64,000 nucleotides of DNA from Spodoptera frugiperda (taxonomy: Eukaryota; Arthropoda; Insecta; Lepidoptera; Noctuidae), in the NCBI RefSeq assembly GCF_023101765.2, contig NC_064236.1, positions 19,494,993-19,558,992 of the forward strand, read 5' to 3'. Position 1 is the stretch's first letter. Each line of letters opens with the position of its first letter. The translations under genes were made by a program, and so were the position numbers. The notes under the pieces were generated by a model. The model ran no database searches and was not told where the DNA came from. It saw nothing but the letters and a program-made list of their open reading frames with translations. Positions 9,691-19,350 of this stretch are shown piece by piece.

Positions 9691-10712
9691 TTTAATCTTC
9701 GTTAAAATCTAATAACAGAATCTGAAAAGCGTTCTCCTGCAAAAGATGATAGTGGCGCACGTCAAACTATCCGAAACAATCAAACCTCTTCAATTTATTT
9801 TCAACTTTATAACAACTGTAACAAAGTTAAACATCAATTAAATAGAAACGAGAAGCTTTATTTTCTTGCGTTCTCCAGCCGCCTGACATCTGTATTGCAT
9901 CTGAATCTGAATTGTCTTTTGATTTAAGCAATTGAGTTAAGAAAACAATTGCAGTGGCAACTCGATTGAAGTGTAGTGGTCTCCCGCTAGCTTTGTCCAT
10001 TGTTTCCACGCTCATTGATTTCCAGGATAAAAGACTAATCTAGAATCTAGATTGTAGCTCTCTCTGTATTGTATTAGTGTACAATGTGAGTCATTGTAAT
10101 TTTGCACATATTGAAATGAAATCTATATGCTTTATTTTATCGGAGGATGAAATTAAAATATTTTATTTTTGTTTAAATTAATGGCCATTCCATAAAACTA
10201 TGAAAAAGCAATTCAGTTGAAGGCAATTTTTCCTACAATTTATTTCCCACTTTTTGTTGCGTCATGTTTATATTATGTTTCTAATCACATTATAATTTTT
10301 TTTTAAAACAATAGGTAATTTATTGTAAAACTGACACTATTTTCATAACTAGAGAAAAATAAAATTCACAACAAAACATCTAGATTTCTATTCTGTTTAT
10401 AAAATTAATTAAAGTTTTTCAGATATCAATAATAAATAATATTATATGTGCCTGCTTTAAAGGCTCACACTGTATATTTGTAAAGCGTGCTTCGGTGAAC
10501 AAGTTGTAATCTGCGATTGCTGAGTATGGGGGCTCGTGTGTGGTGTATTAGACTCATTGCCGTAATGCGATTGTGCACTGTGACACAAACAATGGCCCAG
10601 CCCAATATTTAAGCAAAAAAGTGTAGATAGTTTGTTACTCCTTTACGTCAAAACGGCTAAAAGGTTTGAGGTAAAATTTGGAACAAAGGTAGATTATGGT
10701 CTTATTTTTTTT
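9691..10712. other. non-coding stretch, nothing recognised
   Basis: No repeat family or gene recognised. A 62-codon minus-strand frame at 9827-10015 has no recognisable domain and is treated as chance. Confidence 0.45.
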
Positions 10713-10962
10713 TAAGGGGATCATCATCATCCAATTCCTTCTTCCGTCATGGGTGAGGCAAAAGGAAGGGTCAGACACTTACTGACTAAAAACCACCCCG
10801 TTCCTACTCCTGCTTTACGAGCCGGAGCCCTGGTATATCCGCTAGGATAGTCAGCAGCTCCAGATCAGGCATCAGCCCTACTGGGCCCCATCTGTGGTGG
10901 TATGATGGTTCTTTGTTCGGGTCGGGTCTGGTTCTAGTCAAGTGGCGAGCTACCCTTGAACC
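10713..10962 (-). repeat. R1-type LINE 3' tail, longer copy
   Basis: Minus-strand match to the 3' UTR of the LINE at 3473-4325. On the plus strand: ATCCAATTCCTTCTTCCGTC, TCAGACACTTACTGACTAAA, CCGGAGCCCTGG, GCAGCTCCAGATCAGGCATC and CTACTGGGCCCCATCTGTGG. It extends further into the 3' UTR than most tails here. Confidence 0.75.
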
Positions 10963-11027
10963 AAGGGTAAATAATAATTATGGCCTGCAATAACTATATC
11001 TTTATAGGACACTTTTTTATCCCACGG

Positions 11028-11058
11028 AAACGCGAGCGAAGCCACAGACCGAAACTAG
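11028..11058 (+). mobile_element. Helitron 3' terminus (partial element)
   Basis: AACGCGAGCGAAGCCACAG followed by AAACTAG and then T is a Helitron-type 3' end; a close relative lies at 53431-53461. The 5' boundary cannot be placed, so only the terminus is listed. Confidence 0.5.
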
Positions 11059-11137
11059 TGCATAATAAAATAAATATCACACTTAAAAATTACACGAGCA
11101 AGGTCATACAACACAAAAATAAAGTTCTAAACAACTA

Positions 11138-11245
11138 CTAAATATTAATAGTTCCCATCACCATCAGTAATTCTCTGAGAAGTTTGCTTTCTTTAATAAT
11201 TTCTTCCTCGGACATGTTCTCCAAGCTATGGAAGGGTGGCAGCAT
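11138..11245 (-). other. small open frame of coding-like composition
   Basis: A 35-residue minus-strand frame with an acidic/lysine-rich middle (ENMSEEEIIKESKLLRELL) ends at a TAG. A TAA stands four codons before its ATG, so if real it would have to be a terminal exon or a LINE C-terminus. The opposite strand also has an open frame (11214-11357, 47 residues, starting MFSKLWKGG). I cannot recognise either. The high local GC and two open strands suggest a relic of coding sequence. Confidence 0.3.
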
Positions 11246-11524
11246 ATCTAACTTTTACAAACCGCTGTCTGGCACAGGGAACAAGTTGCCGACTGTTCCT
11301 GTCCGTAGGTATAATGAACCAGAGAAGTACTTCCCGCGATATCATGGTGATACATAGATGTGACTTGTACTGGATATTCCCTGCTTATTAGAATAGGGAT
11401 GATTACGGGGTATAAGAATTACAAATCTAATTGTTCCGTCAGTTGGGTAATAAATAGAATAAAATACGACACGTAATATTTTATTTTGTCATATAAGAAT
11501 AAGTTAATATTCATAAGAAAGCTC

Positions 11525-11600
11525 TGCACATAGAGTGGAAGGAGGGTACGAAGGCGTTTGCCCTGCAGTCGGACGATCACGGCTAAACATAAAAATAATA
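11525..11600 (+). repeat. LINE 3' tail (AAGGCGTTTGCCCTGCAGT family)
   Basis: GTGGAAGGAGGGTACGAAGG, then TTTGCCCTGCAGTCGGACGA, TCACGGCTAAA and an A/T-rich repeat tail resemble 57550-57620 and, inverted, 21545-21600. This is a typical stop-proximal end plus simple tail of a non-LTR element. Confidence 0.55.
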
Positions 11601-11644
11601 ATTATAAAATAATTAAAAAAATTAAAATAATAATTATTAAAAGC

Positions 11645-11995
11645 CAGTAAATATCTTGATTTAGCTCATGAGGTTGTCGACATGTGGGATGTAGATTCAG
11701 CAATCATTGTGCCGATAGTCGTATCTGCCAATGGCCTTATAGCCAAAAGCCTCGACCAACACCTGAGTAGGCTAACGTTAGATGGTTGGATCAAGAGCCT
11801 GATGCAGAAGGCAGTACTTCTGGACACGGCGCGTATTGTCCGGAAATTCCTCTCTCTTGAGCCCTGACCACCGGTAGCTTGGATTTATCCCGTTACTGGT
11901 GGGCTACTGCTTTTTATATTTTTAAATGTTTTATTTTTTTTTTAAATTTAATATTTAAAAATGTAACAACCAAGTAAAAGAAATAAATGAATGAT
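11645..11995 (+). pseudogene. LINE polymerase C-terminal fragment with 3' UTR (copy 2)
   Basis: An open frame from about 11655 to TGA at 11865-11867 reads MWDVDSAIIVPIVVSANGLI, then the SLDQHLSRLTLDGWIKSLMQ block and VRKFLSLEP at the end. This is the C-terminal domain found after RT in many animal LINE-type proteins. It is more complete than the copy at 4830-5140, having the roughly 25 bases missing there. The 3' UTR (GGGCTACTGCTTTTTATATT... AATAAATG) follows. All upstream domains are absent, so it is a 5'-truncated retrocopy, and its start codon is not a real gene start. Confidence 0.7.
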
Positions 11996-12039
11996 CGAAA
12001 ATAATTATAATAAGATAACATTATTTAGGAGTGGTAAAA

Positions 12040-12160
12040 TGCGTAATTACTACGTATAAAATGTACCTAGAAGTGAAATCACGCGATCATTCAAATCAAT
12101 ATATCTTTAAAAGTACTTGTTTCCGTAAGAAAATAAGAAATACGTATCTAAAGTTGTAAA
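12040..12160 (+). repeat. dispersed repeat related to the TGACGTCA repeat (copy 2)
   Basis: TACGTATAAAATGTACCTAG, AAGTGAAATCACGCGATC, CAATATATCTTTAAAAGTA and TTTCCGTAAGAAAATA align with the reverse complement of 190-300. The TGACGTCA core is changed to TGAAATCA. Confidence 0.5.
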
Positions 12161-12480
12161 ATATTAAATAGCTACAAAACGGAATGCCGTATCTAGCTTC
12201 AATATATATTATGTACATCATAGTTCACTTCTATGAGTTAGTCTACATTACGACACTTGGAAACAAGTTAGACGCGGTTCCGACGCAACGTGCAACGTGC
12301 AACGTGCAGGTAATACCTGTAACAGATTAGTCTGCCAGTTAACAGAACACGGCTCGGTTACACACTGTAGTTGCTGCAACACTAATTGAAATATATTAGG
12401 AACTGTGTTCTGCGATGTTCGGTTTGTGGTGACGTCATAATACATGAGTAGCTATGCAGTGTTTGGCGCTGGGCTAGGCC

Positions 12481-12592
12481 GCGTTTCCATTGACGCGGCG
12501 TGGGGCGGAGAGGAACGGTAAAGAGCGGTGAAAAGTGGTCAGTGTTTCCACTGACGCGGAGCTGGGCCGAGAGGAGCGGTGAAAAATGGTCA
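12481..12592 (+). repeat. GC-rich two-unit tandem repeat
   Basis: Two imperfect units (12481-12541 and 12542-12592) share TTTCCA(T/C)TGACGCGG, a (G/C)GGGC(G/C)GAGAGGA block and GAGCGGTGAAAA(G/A)TGGTCA. The patch is far richer in GC than its surroundings, and a shorter GGAGTGGAGTGAGGCGGAGC block follows. It may be the interior of a DNA transposon, but no ends are visible. Confidence 0.6.
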
Positions 12593-12619
12593 GCGGAGTG
12601 GAGTGAGGCGGAGCAGAGC

Positions 12620-13217
12620 ATACTTTTGGAATCATATTGAGAGATTGACCAAGTCTAAATACAATAGACCCTTTATCGATCAAATATCGCAATCGATATT
12701 TTTATTTAGAGTTTATTGTTTTTTTTTTATATGATATATTAAACGAAATAATATTTACAAATATAGTTTTTTGTCATTAATAAACGATATTTCGACATGA
12801 AAGTTATGATTTACTTGAATATCAATTATCATTAACGACTATTTGAGTAACGACTGTTTAGGAAAACTTAAAACATTAATATAACATTGAAAATAAATAT
12901 ATTTTTGTTTGATAAGTAAGTAATTTGTATCGTAGTAATGTGTGTGAGGGTGTTGTTTAATCGATTTTAAGAAAATGCTACGCATAAACACACGCTACTT
13001 GGACATCCCTTTTTGGTTGCTTCGTAAACCTTCGTGCTTATTCGGCAATACTTTAATTCGGCAGTCTCTGTCACACGTTAGCATCTGCGTTGTGTTAGTG
13101 TCACTATCTCTGTCTTCTGTCTGTCTTGAGTGCAGTCGGTTACAAAACTTTTCGTATATTTCATTATTACTGTTGTTAATTTTTATTGTTAAGTTTTTAA
13201 GTATTTTGTTAGTTTTT
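12620..13217. other. non-coding stretch, nothing recognised
   Basis: AT-rich. Open frames on both strands at 12975-13240 overlap each other and have no domain; they are regarded as chance. Confidence 0.45.
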
Positions 13218-13377
13218 AGGGTTCCGTAGCCAAATGGCAAAAAACGGAACCCTTATAGATTCGTCATGTCTGTCTGTCTGTCCATCCGTCCGTCGAGGAA
13301 GGTTATAGGCTATAAAACATCACGCTATGACCAAGAGGAGCCAAGCAGAGCGGGTGAAACCGCGCGGAAGTAGCTAG
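13218..13377 (+). mobile_element. Helitron-like 3' region with AGGGTTCCGT hairpin
   Basis: Starts at a hairpin with arms AGGGTTCCGT (13218-13227) and ACGGAACCCT (13244-13253), followed by a (GTCT)n/(GTCC)n stretch and then GGTTATAGGCTATAAAACAT. It ends CGGGTGAAACCGCGCGGAAG, TAG, CTAG, before a T. The last 75 bases are the inverted counterpart of 13595-13676, i.e. the same Helitron 3' end in opposite orientation. The hairpin part may belong to a separate repeat fused to this 3' end. Confidence 0.6.
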
Positions 13378-13594
13378 TATTCTAATAAAACAATTGTACA
13401 ATTCAATAAATTAAACAAAGAAATATAAACTTTCTCTGCAGCGCTGCACTGCTCTGTACACACAACCGTTACGTAGCGCGTACGCACCAGTTCATTCATA
13501 GTTACGCGCATTGCTCTTCCGGGCCGGATACACCGGGAGCCAAGTATTTTGTTTTTGTATTTATACATACATACATACACACATACATATATTA

Positions 13595-14184
13595 CTAGCT
13601 ATTTCCGCGCGGTTTCACCCGCTCTGCTCGGCTCCTATTGGTCATAGCGTGATGTTTTATAGCTTATAGCCTTCCTCTATAAATGCACTATCCAACACAA
13701 AAAGAATTATTCAATTCGGACCAGTAGTTCCGGAGATTAGCGCGTTCAAACAAACAAACAAACAAACAAACAAACTCTTCAGCTTTATAATATCTATATA
13801 TTAATACGTGATGCAAAAACTTTGGACCGCTTTTTACGAAAATTGCGCGGACGTAGGAGCATAAAATTTGGTACACTTATAGTTTATGTGTAGGAGAAGT
13901 GAAGAACGCTAATATTTTTCAAAAATAATGCTTATAAAGTACATTAAATCAATAAATAAAACATTACACACACATGCATAGTATCTGATCGTATTTGACA
14001 AAACGTCAAAATCGATAGACATTGCGATAATATTCTCACGTCTCATATGAAAAGAGTTTTATAAAAGAGTTTATTTAAGTTTGAGTTAAATAAAAATTAT
14101 CCTTGAACGTATGTTAAGTGGTATTGTAAATTAAATCGTATATGGTTGAATTTCGACCACTAGGCGACCACTAGTTAGTATAGA
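13595..14184 (-). mobile_element. non-autonomous Helitron interrupted by a second Helitron
   Basis: On the minus strand the element begins TCTATACTAA (14184-14175), is interrupted, and resumes TATTATAAAGCTGAAGAG from 13792. It runs through a (GTTT)n stretch (13748-13777) and ends with GGTGAAACCGCGCGGAAATA, G and CTAG at 13595, next to T. Removing 13793-14174 restores a continuous TCTATACTAATATTATAAAG start. About 208 bp of its own sequence, with no coding capacity. Confidence 0.75.
13793..14174 (+). mobile_element. Helitron nested inside another Helitron
   Basis: Starts TCTATATATTAATACGTGAT after an A (13792), contains TTTTTACGAAAATTGCGCGG, and ends CGACCACTAGGCGACCACTAG with CTAG at 14171-14174 followed by T. 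The flanking A and T, and the intact host element on either side, support a precise A|T insertion. 382 bp, no coding frame. Confidence 0.75.
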
Positions 14185-14349
14185 TATACATACTTATATA
14201 TTAACTATCATTGTATTATGCGCGTGCTACGTGCTCGAAAATAGGCCGTTGCGGTCTAATGCTTGCATTTTGTTTTACTATTACTTTTTTGTACTTTTTA
14301 CTGGTTCGTTGGTCGAGCGAGTTGAGTAAAGTGTTATTGGATTATTTTA

Positions 14350-14485
14350 AACGTTGCATGCACATGACACCCAAACACGAAACGACAATTGGCGGGTCAC
14401 ACAATGTGTTGCTGCTTGCGGGAATCGAACCCGCTACACGTTACACGGCAGCCAGTTGTCCAGCCACCGCGCTAACCGTGCAGTC
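14350..14485 (-). repeat. SINE family B
   Basis: Minus-strand copy: on the plus strand GCACATGACACCCAAACACG, GGTCACACAATGTGTTGC, the inverted B-box GGGAATCGAACCCGC and CCACCGCGCTAACCGTGCAG. Its 3' end is truncated (the ACACAGGAGAAAATCCT block is missing). Overlapping open frames are shadows. Confidence 0.75.
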
Positions 14486-14584
14486 GATTGTTTTTGGTTT
14501 TTTTTTTATAATGACACAGCAGTTAGTATTGGGATGTATGTATGGAAATAAGCGAAGTTGTTACTACATGGGTTTAATAACAGA

Positions 14585-15308
14585 ACGACAGACGTTGTCC
14601 TGTCTACACGTCTTTAATTTGAAAATAATAAACTTTTTTTAATAAGCTAAAACATTCTGGACCATTTTAATATTTGAATATTATTTAATATTTGACACTG
14701 CGATGGTAGCGCCGTCTGTCGGATCCAATGTAAAACATTCCAAAATCAACAACTACTAATAAATTTAAAAAAAACATTGTTCAGCGTACAAAATTGTGAA
14801 TCTAAACCATTCTCAGATCCCCTTGAACACACACAAAAAAATTCATCAAAATCGGTCCAGTCGTTTAAGAGAAGTTCAGTGACATACACACTTACAGAAG
14901 AATTATATATACAGGGTGTAACAAAATACCCATATACATCAAGAAGCACTGAAGAATACAGGTTTAATAGAATCTCTACACAAAGTTTCAGCCTAAAATT
15001 CGTTTAAAAAAAATTGGCAACAAATACTTGTTGTCGCATGGTGATTTGAAATCATCATACAAACGTATCACAGCTCTACAGGGGTCACTTGCTAATTACG
15101 AAACATTTCTTCTGTAAATCTGATCGCCTAGTACCTGTATCTACCTAATTTTGATGTTCGGTTTCTGGAATTTTATGTATTGGAAAAATTCATAACTTCG
15201 TTCCATGAAAACATGAGTTTAAAAAACCCTTCCTGTATCGTTTGTTATGTTATCTAGAAACCGTGCACTTGATATGTATACCCCCTTTTGTTACACCCTG
15301 TATATAGA
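14585..15308 (-). mobile_element. Helitron relic interrupted by a MITE
   Basis: Minus-strand relative of 4553-4813: it begins TCTATATA (15308) and continues after the MITE with AATTCTTCTGTAAGTGTGTA, CTGAACTTCTCTTAAACGAC, then GATCCGACAGACGGCG and the terminal hairpin region GACAGGACAACGTCTGTCG. The final CCGCTAG is missing, so the 3' end is truncated at about 14585. The inner 14910-15302 is a separate MITE. Confidence 0.65.
14910..15302 (+). mobile_element. MITE with 17-bp TIRs and TA target duplication
   Basis: Perfect 17-base terminal inverted repeats, TACAGGGTGTAACAAAA at 14910-14926 and its complement at 15286-15302, with TA on both sides (14908-14909 and 15303-15304). TA duplication fits the Tc1/mariner superfamily. 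The 393 bp contain no transposase. A worn copy in opposite orientation lies at 18505-18868. Confidence 0.85.
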
Positions 15309-15855
15309 TAACGCTGTGCACCTCTCTGTCTACCCAGAAGGACAAACGAATACTGCATCAAAACAAAAAAAAAACTGTACATGTATGTAAGTCAGGAATC
15401 AATAAAATATTAAAACATTTTCCATGCCTACAGTACGCAGCCGAAACGGATTTAGAAAAAATTGAACTCGTAGAATTTTCAATATTTTTCCTCTAACACA
15501 AAAATTCCCATGTTGTTTCAGAGGAAATATGGAAATCTAAAAAATCCACATTCATAGTAGAAGTTAAAAACCAAATAGTAAAAGGTATATTTTTCAAAAA
15601 ATCCCCGTGAATGTGTAAACCTGAATCTATTGACGCATGAATTGCAGCTGCAGTAGTTAAATATTCAGGCTTCATGTTTAGTTTGATATGTAAACGCATT
15701 TCATGGTTAACACTTTAGCTACGTCGGTCGAAAAAAAACCTTTTAGCAGTTAATACTTTAATTTAAAATTCACTGTTACTGCTATCAAGTGTGGAAGAAC
15801 TATGCTTCAGCACGGATCGGCAAACTCGACCGGAGTGATACAACTGTCTCACAGA
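15309..15855. other. non-coding stretch; one unassigned open frame
   Basis: No repeat recognised. A 68-codon minus-strand frame at 15493-15699 (includes the motif GLHIHGDFLKNIPFTIWFL) has a protein-like composition but no domain I know; see findings. Confidence 0.4.
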
Positions 15856-16020
15856 CAACCGACGCGAAATAACGCTTGCGTTATGTTTGAGTGAGGTTAC
15901 CAAAAGCTAAATTACCTCAATCCCCCCAATGCTCGATTCCCGAACATCCCTCAAATTTCTAACCGCTGAAAGGCCGGCAACGCATTCGATAAGCTTCTGT
16001 TGTTTCAGGTATCCAAGGGC
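15856..16020 (-). repeat. dispersed repeat Z, copy 2
   Basis: Inverted relative to 7095-7200: GACGCGAAATAACGCTTGCG (palindrome AACGCTTGCGTT at 15871-15882) and AGTGAGGTTACC, then a GAAAGGCCGGCAACGCATTC and GTTTCAGGTATCCA block often found next to it. Confidence 0.5.
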
Positions 16021-16261
16021 GTAAAGAGTTTACTATAATCTTCACGCGCGCTCGCAGGTTAACTATCACAGTTTTAAATGCAGAGAGTGGTCCTGTTCGC
16101 TCTGTCTAAAATGTGTAGCCCTTTAGTTGACTCTAACTGTATACTCGTAGGAAGACTAGGACCGATGATAATAATGTGCTCTTTTCTCCCGTCACTATAT
16201 ATAAGTTTAGGAGCACGTGTCATATGATATACATACTTACTTTCTTTTAATGTTAAGTAAA

Positions 16262-16325
16262 ATTGTGTTCCTTCTAAACTTATATTAACCCGACAGGGTC
16301 CACATTGTGACATAGTTAAGTTTAC
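16262..16325 (+). repeat. repeat fragment shared with 6255-6335
   Basis: GTTCCTTCTAAACTTATATT, CAGGGTCCACATTGTG and AGTTAAGTTTACCAC align with 6255-6335. The 84-codon minus-strand frame at 16074-16328 overlaps this repeat and is therefore doubtful as a gene. Confidence 0.45.
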
Positions 16326-16429
16326 CACTTAAGCCCTACATGTGGAAAGCAATAAAGTATTGAGAATATGGCATATGCTACACCACACGGCTATTATCGT
16401 TAACGGCGTATAAAAATATACGTTTTTGT

Positions 16430-16520
16430 ATGGAATACGGGGCAAACGAGCAAATGGGTCACCTGATGGTAAGCGATCAGCGCATGTGGTTAGGTCATCG
16501 AGTCGTGTATAGGGGTAATT
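16430..16520 (+). repeat. LINE-associated repeat fragment (GCAAACGAGCA... block)
   Basis: ACGGGGCAAACGAGCAAATG, GGTCACCTGATGGTAAGCGA and TCAGCGC match 27379-27490, a common lepidopteran repeat block. The source element is not visible. Confidence 0.5.
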
Positions 16521-17848
16521 ATTAGGCTGGATACACACTGTGCGGTAGAACTCAAACACTTGTATAATGTTAAAACGATTAACGTGAATAAAAATACATA
16601 GTTAAAATAGTACTATTTGCAAAATTTTCACTTAGGTTTTCGGGTTATTGCGATAGTATTCTAGACCGTTACTAGATATCGAGAGACGAGAAGCAGTCTC
16701 CATCGGAGACTTAAGAACATAACACACTTAATAAGCACCGCCTCAAACCAGCAATTAATCGTCATTTAAGAATAAGAATAAGAATAAGAATAAATTTATT
16801 AACGAACTTCACAATCATTATGGTCTTATACTATATCACAATAATTTGTTTAATTTTGGTATTGTCATCAAGTGTATCGGTAGCCCCCAAACTAGGATAA
16901 TCCTGTATCTTGGGGACTTGAGTTGAGACATTTTGAGTACATTATTAGGTAGGACTATTGAGTTTGAATCTAAATAATAGCAAAATTGATAGATATTAAA
17001 AGTGTAAACTAAGTTGAGTTGTACAGCAATATTGCTGTAGCATACTAAGTAAGAGCCTGAAAATTAAATAGTAGATGATTGATGCAAAGTACTTGAATCT
17101 ACAAAATAAAAATGTCAAAATTTTCCAAATCTTAATAGTAAGACAAAATCACAAAAAAAGGTAATTAAGGAAACTATATGTATAAGTGATTGAATCACAT
17201 AGTTAGCTTTAACAGTTTTGAGCCATAGCATAAAGTTTTATTCTTATATTAATTAGACAATTCACTCAGTCTTATAAATACGCTTTTTATAATAGAATAA
17301 TAAAATTTTAAATTTTAAAACAGTAAACAAAAACAATAACGTCACTCCTTTTTCCCTAAGGTAAGTGCAAAGATAATAAAAATTGTGTGTGTGTGCGTGC
17401 TTTTAAATTTGTGTTTAAATTATAATATGAGAGTAAGGTATATTATATACTGGGCACATTAACGTGCAATACAGAAAGGTTTAATTTTGCGCACTGCCAG
17501 CGCGCTTGCCACCTTTTTTATCAGTTCCAAAACAAATAAACGCGTTGCCGGAGCCGAGCCGGAGTCGTGCTATCTCCAAACCTTGCAAGCGTGGAGATTA
17601 TAGCAAAACTTACTAAAAACAGCCACTAAGTGCCGACCAGAAAACTATACAGAAGAAAATTGAAAAAAATCAACTAATATTTAAGTAAAACAATTATTCA
17701 CCTGTGTAACTTTAGTTCACTCAGACATGTTATATCGCTACGCTTTTTGCGTTTCCGCATTAGTTAGTGTGGGAACATCGCTTTGTTTTGTACTGAATCA
17801 TTATACCTATTTGTAGCAAGTATTAAAACTAGTAAGCCATTATAACGT
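16521..17848. other. non-coding stretch with simple repeats and a SINE crumb
   Basis: An (AATAAG)n run lies at 16768-16795, a TGTGTGTGTG run at 17384-17394, and a SINE A tail crumb (AACGTCACTCCTTTTTCCCT) at about 17337-17370. No gene recognised. Confidence 0.45.
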
Positions 17849-18110
17849 AACGTCACTCCTTTTATCCCTGAAAGGGTATGCAGAAGTGCACATCACGGCA
17901 TGTAATGCCACTGTGTAACGTACACCCACTTTTCACTATTTGTGTTATAAAGTCCCATGTAATAGGGAGTAAGCCTATTGCCATATACTGGACACAATTC
18001 CAGACTCCGTGCAACTACTGAGAAACTTACTACTTTGCGTGCGCTGGGAATCGAACCCGAGAGCCCATGCCCGGCAGGCGCTTTTGCGACCACTCGACCA
18101 ATGAAGCCAT
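17849..18110 (-). repeat. SINE family A
   Basis: Full-length minus-strand copy: on the plus strand AACGTCACTCCTTTTATCCC, CACCCACTTTTCACTATTTG, AAGTCCCATGTAATAGG, TTCCAGACTCCGTGC, the inverted B-box GGGAATCGAACCCGAG and GCGACCACTCGACCAATGAA. The tRNA-like head and the tRNA-unrelated body are both present; the A/B box layout indicates a Pol III-transcribed origin. Confidence 0.8.
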
Positions 18111-18230
18111 TTTAATAGTATTAATATTAATAATACACCAATCGAGATCTAAACAATAAAGCCTTAGAGGGTGTGTAATCACCATCAGTTCATTTAATTT
18201 TATTTATTTTTAGACAATTTATTTATTTTT

Positions 18231-18425
18231 GACTGCACGGTTGGCGCAGTGGCTGGGCAACTGGCTGCCGTGCAACGTGTAGCGGGTTCGATTCCCGCAC
18301 GAAGCAATTCTTTGTGTGATCCACAAATTGTTGTTCCGGGTCTAGATGTCATGTGCATGTGAAATTGTATGTTTGTAAACGCACCCACGACACAGGAGGA
18401 AATCCTAATGTGGGGCAACGTTTTT
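18231..18425 (+). repeat. SINE family B, near full length
   Basis: GACTGCACGGTTGGCGCAGT, GGCTGGGCAACTGGCTGCCG, B-box GGGTTCGATTCCCGCACG, GTGTGATCCACAAATTGTTG, GTGCATGTGAAATTGTATG, CACCCACGACACAGGAGGAA and GTGGGGCAACGTTTTTA. This is one of the best preserved copies and serves as the family reference here. Confidence 0.8.
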
Positions 18426-18504
18426 AAAAAAAAGAAATCCTAATGATTGATGAAAATGTCGTTAAATTTCACCTTTCTTAGTTTAGAAGTTCATTTAAGA
18501 TATC

Positions 18505-18868
18505 TACACGGTGTAACAAAAAGGAGGTATACAATTATACAGTATATCAAGTGCACGGTGTCTAGATAACATAACAAACGATACGGGATTTTTAAACTCA
18601 TGTTTTCATGGAACGAAGTTATGAATTTTTCCAATACATAAAATTCCAGAAACCAAACATTAAAATTAGGTAGGTACTGGTACTAGACGATTAGATTTCC
18701 AGGAGAAATGTTTCGTAATATTAGCGAGCGACCCCTGGACCGTTGTGATACGTTTATATGATTTAAAATCAAGAACCATGCGACACCAATATTTGGTACC
18801 AATTTTTTTTAAACGTATTTTGAGCTGAAACTTTGTGTAGACATTCTATTCAACCCTGGCTGTATTTA
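18505..18868 (-). mobile_element. worn MITE, second copy of the 14910 family
   Basis: Starts TACACGGTGTAACAAAA, two bases changed from the 14910 terminus, and follows the reverse complement of that element: AAGTGCACGGTGTCTAGATA, ACATAACAAACGATACGGGA, CATGGAACGAAGTTATGAAT. The match fades at about 18868, so the other inverted end is lost. Confidence 0.7.
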
Positions 18869-19189
18869 GCCGGCTCACATATTATAAGATGCTAATTTGA
18901 TTAGGCACCGAATATAATGCTATTCACAACTAATTACTGGTGTTATCATTCTCCGAACAATAACACTAATTTAGCCGAAATCCGAACATTGTGCTTGCCT
19001 CTTCGTTTCAACTCAATATGAATATTTATTAAGCGTGGGTGTTGATTTGAGAATCCTGATTTTATAAAACGATATTATAAGTTAATTGTTCAGGAACTAT
19101 GTTATTTTTGCAAAAGATACTAAGTATGTTGATATGACATTTACGTTATGAAGAATCATGTCATGAAAATCCCAGAAATTCTAGCGTGA

Positions 19190-19350
19190 AACAACGCTTG
19201 CGTTGTATTTCGGTGTTTGGGTAAAGTGTACTGCTAAGGAGTAGAATTCTTTACTGGAGTCTGGGATTCCTGCTTTCAAGGCCCGAGTGCGTGCTTCATC
19301 ATAGGCCGCATCATCACTTACCACCAGGCGAGATACCATCAAATATACAG
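19190..19350 (-). repeat. dispersed repeat Z, copy 3, plus LINE-associated block
   Basis: GTGAAACAACGCTTGCGTTG and TATTTCGG match the Z repeat in inverted orientation. About 100 bases later CATCACTTACCACCAGGCGA and GATACCATC resembles the reverse complement of 24335-24372. Confidence 0.4.

Noticed and set aside
12975..13240. Overlapping 81- to 84-codon frames on both strands
   Set aside because: No domain, leucine/serine-rich, and adjacent to a repeat hairpin; treated as chance.
16074..16328. 84-codon minus-strand frame with a plausible amino-acid mix
   Set aside because: One end overlaps a repeat shared with 6255-6335, so it is more likely repeat-derived; no domain recognised.
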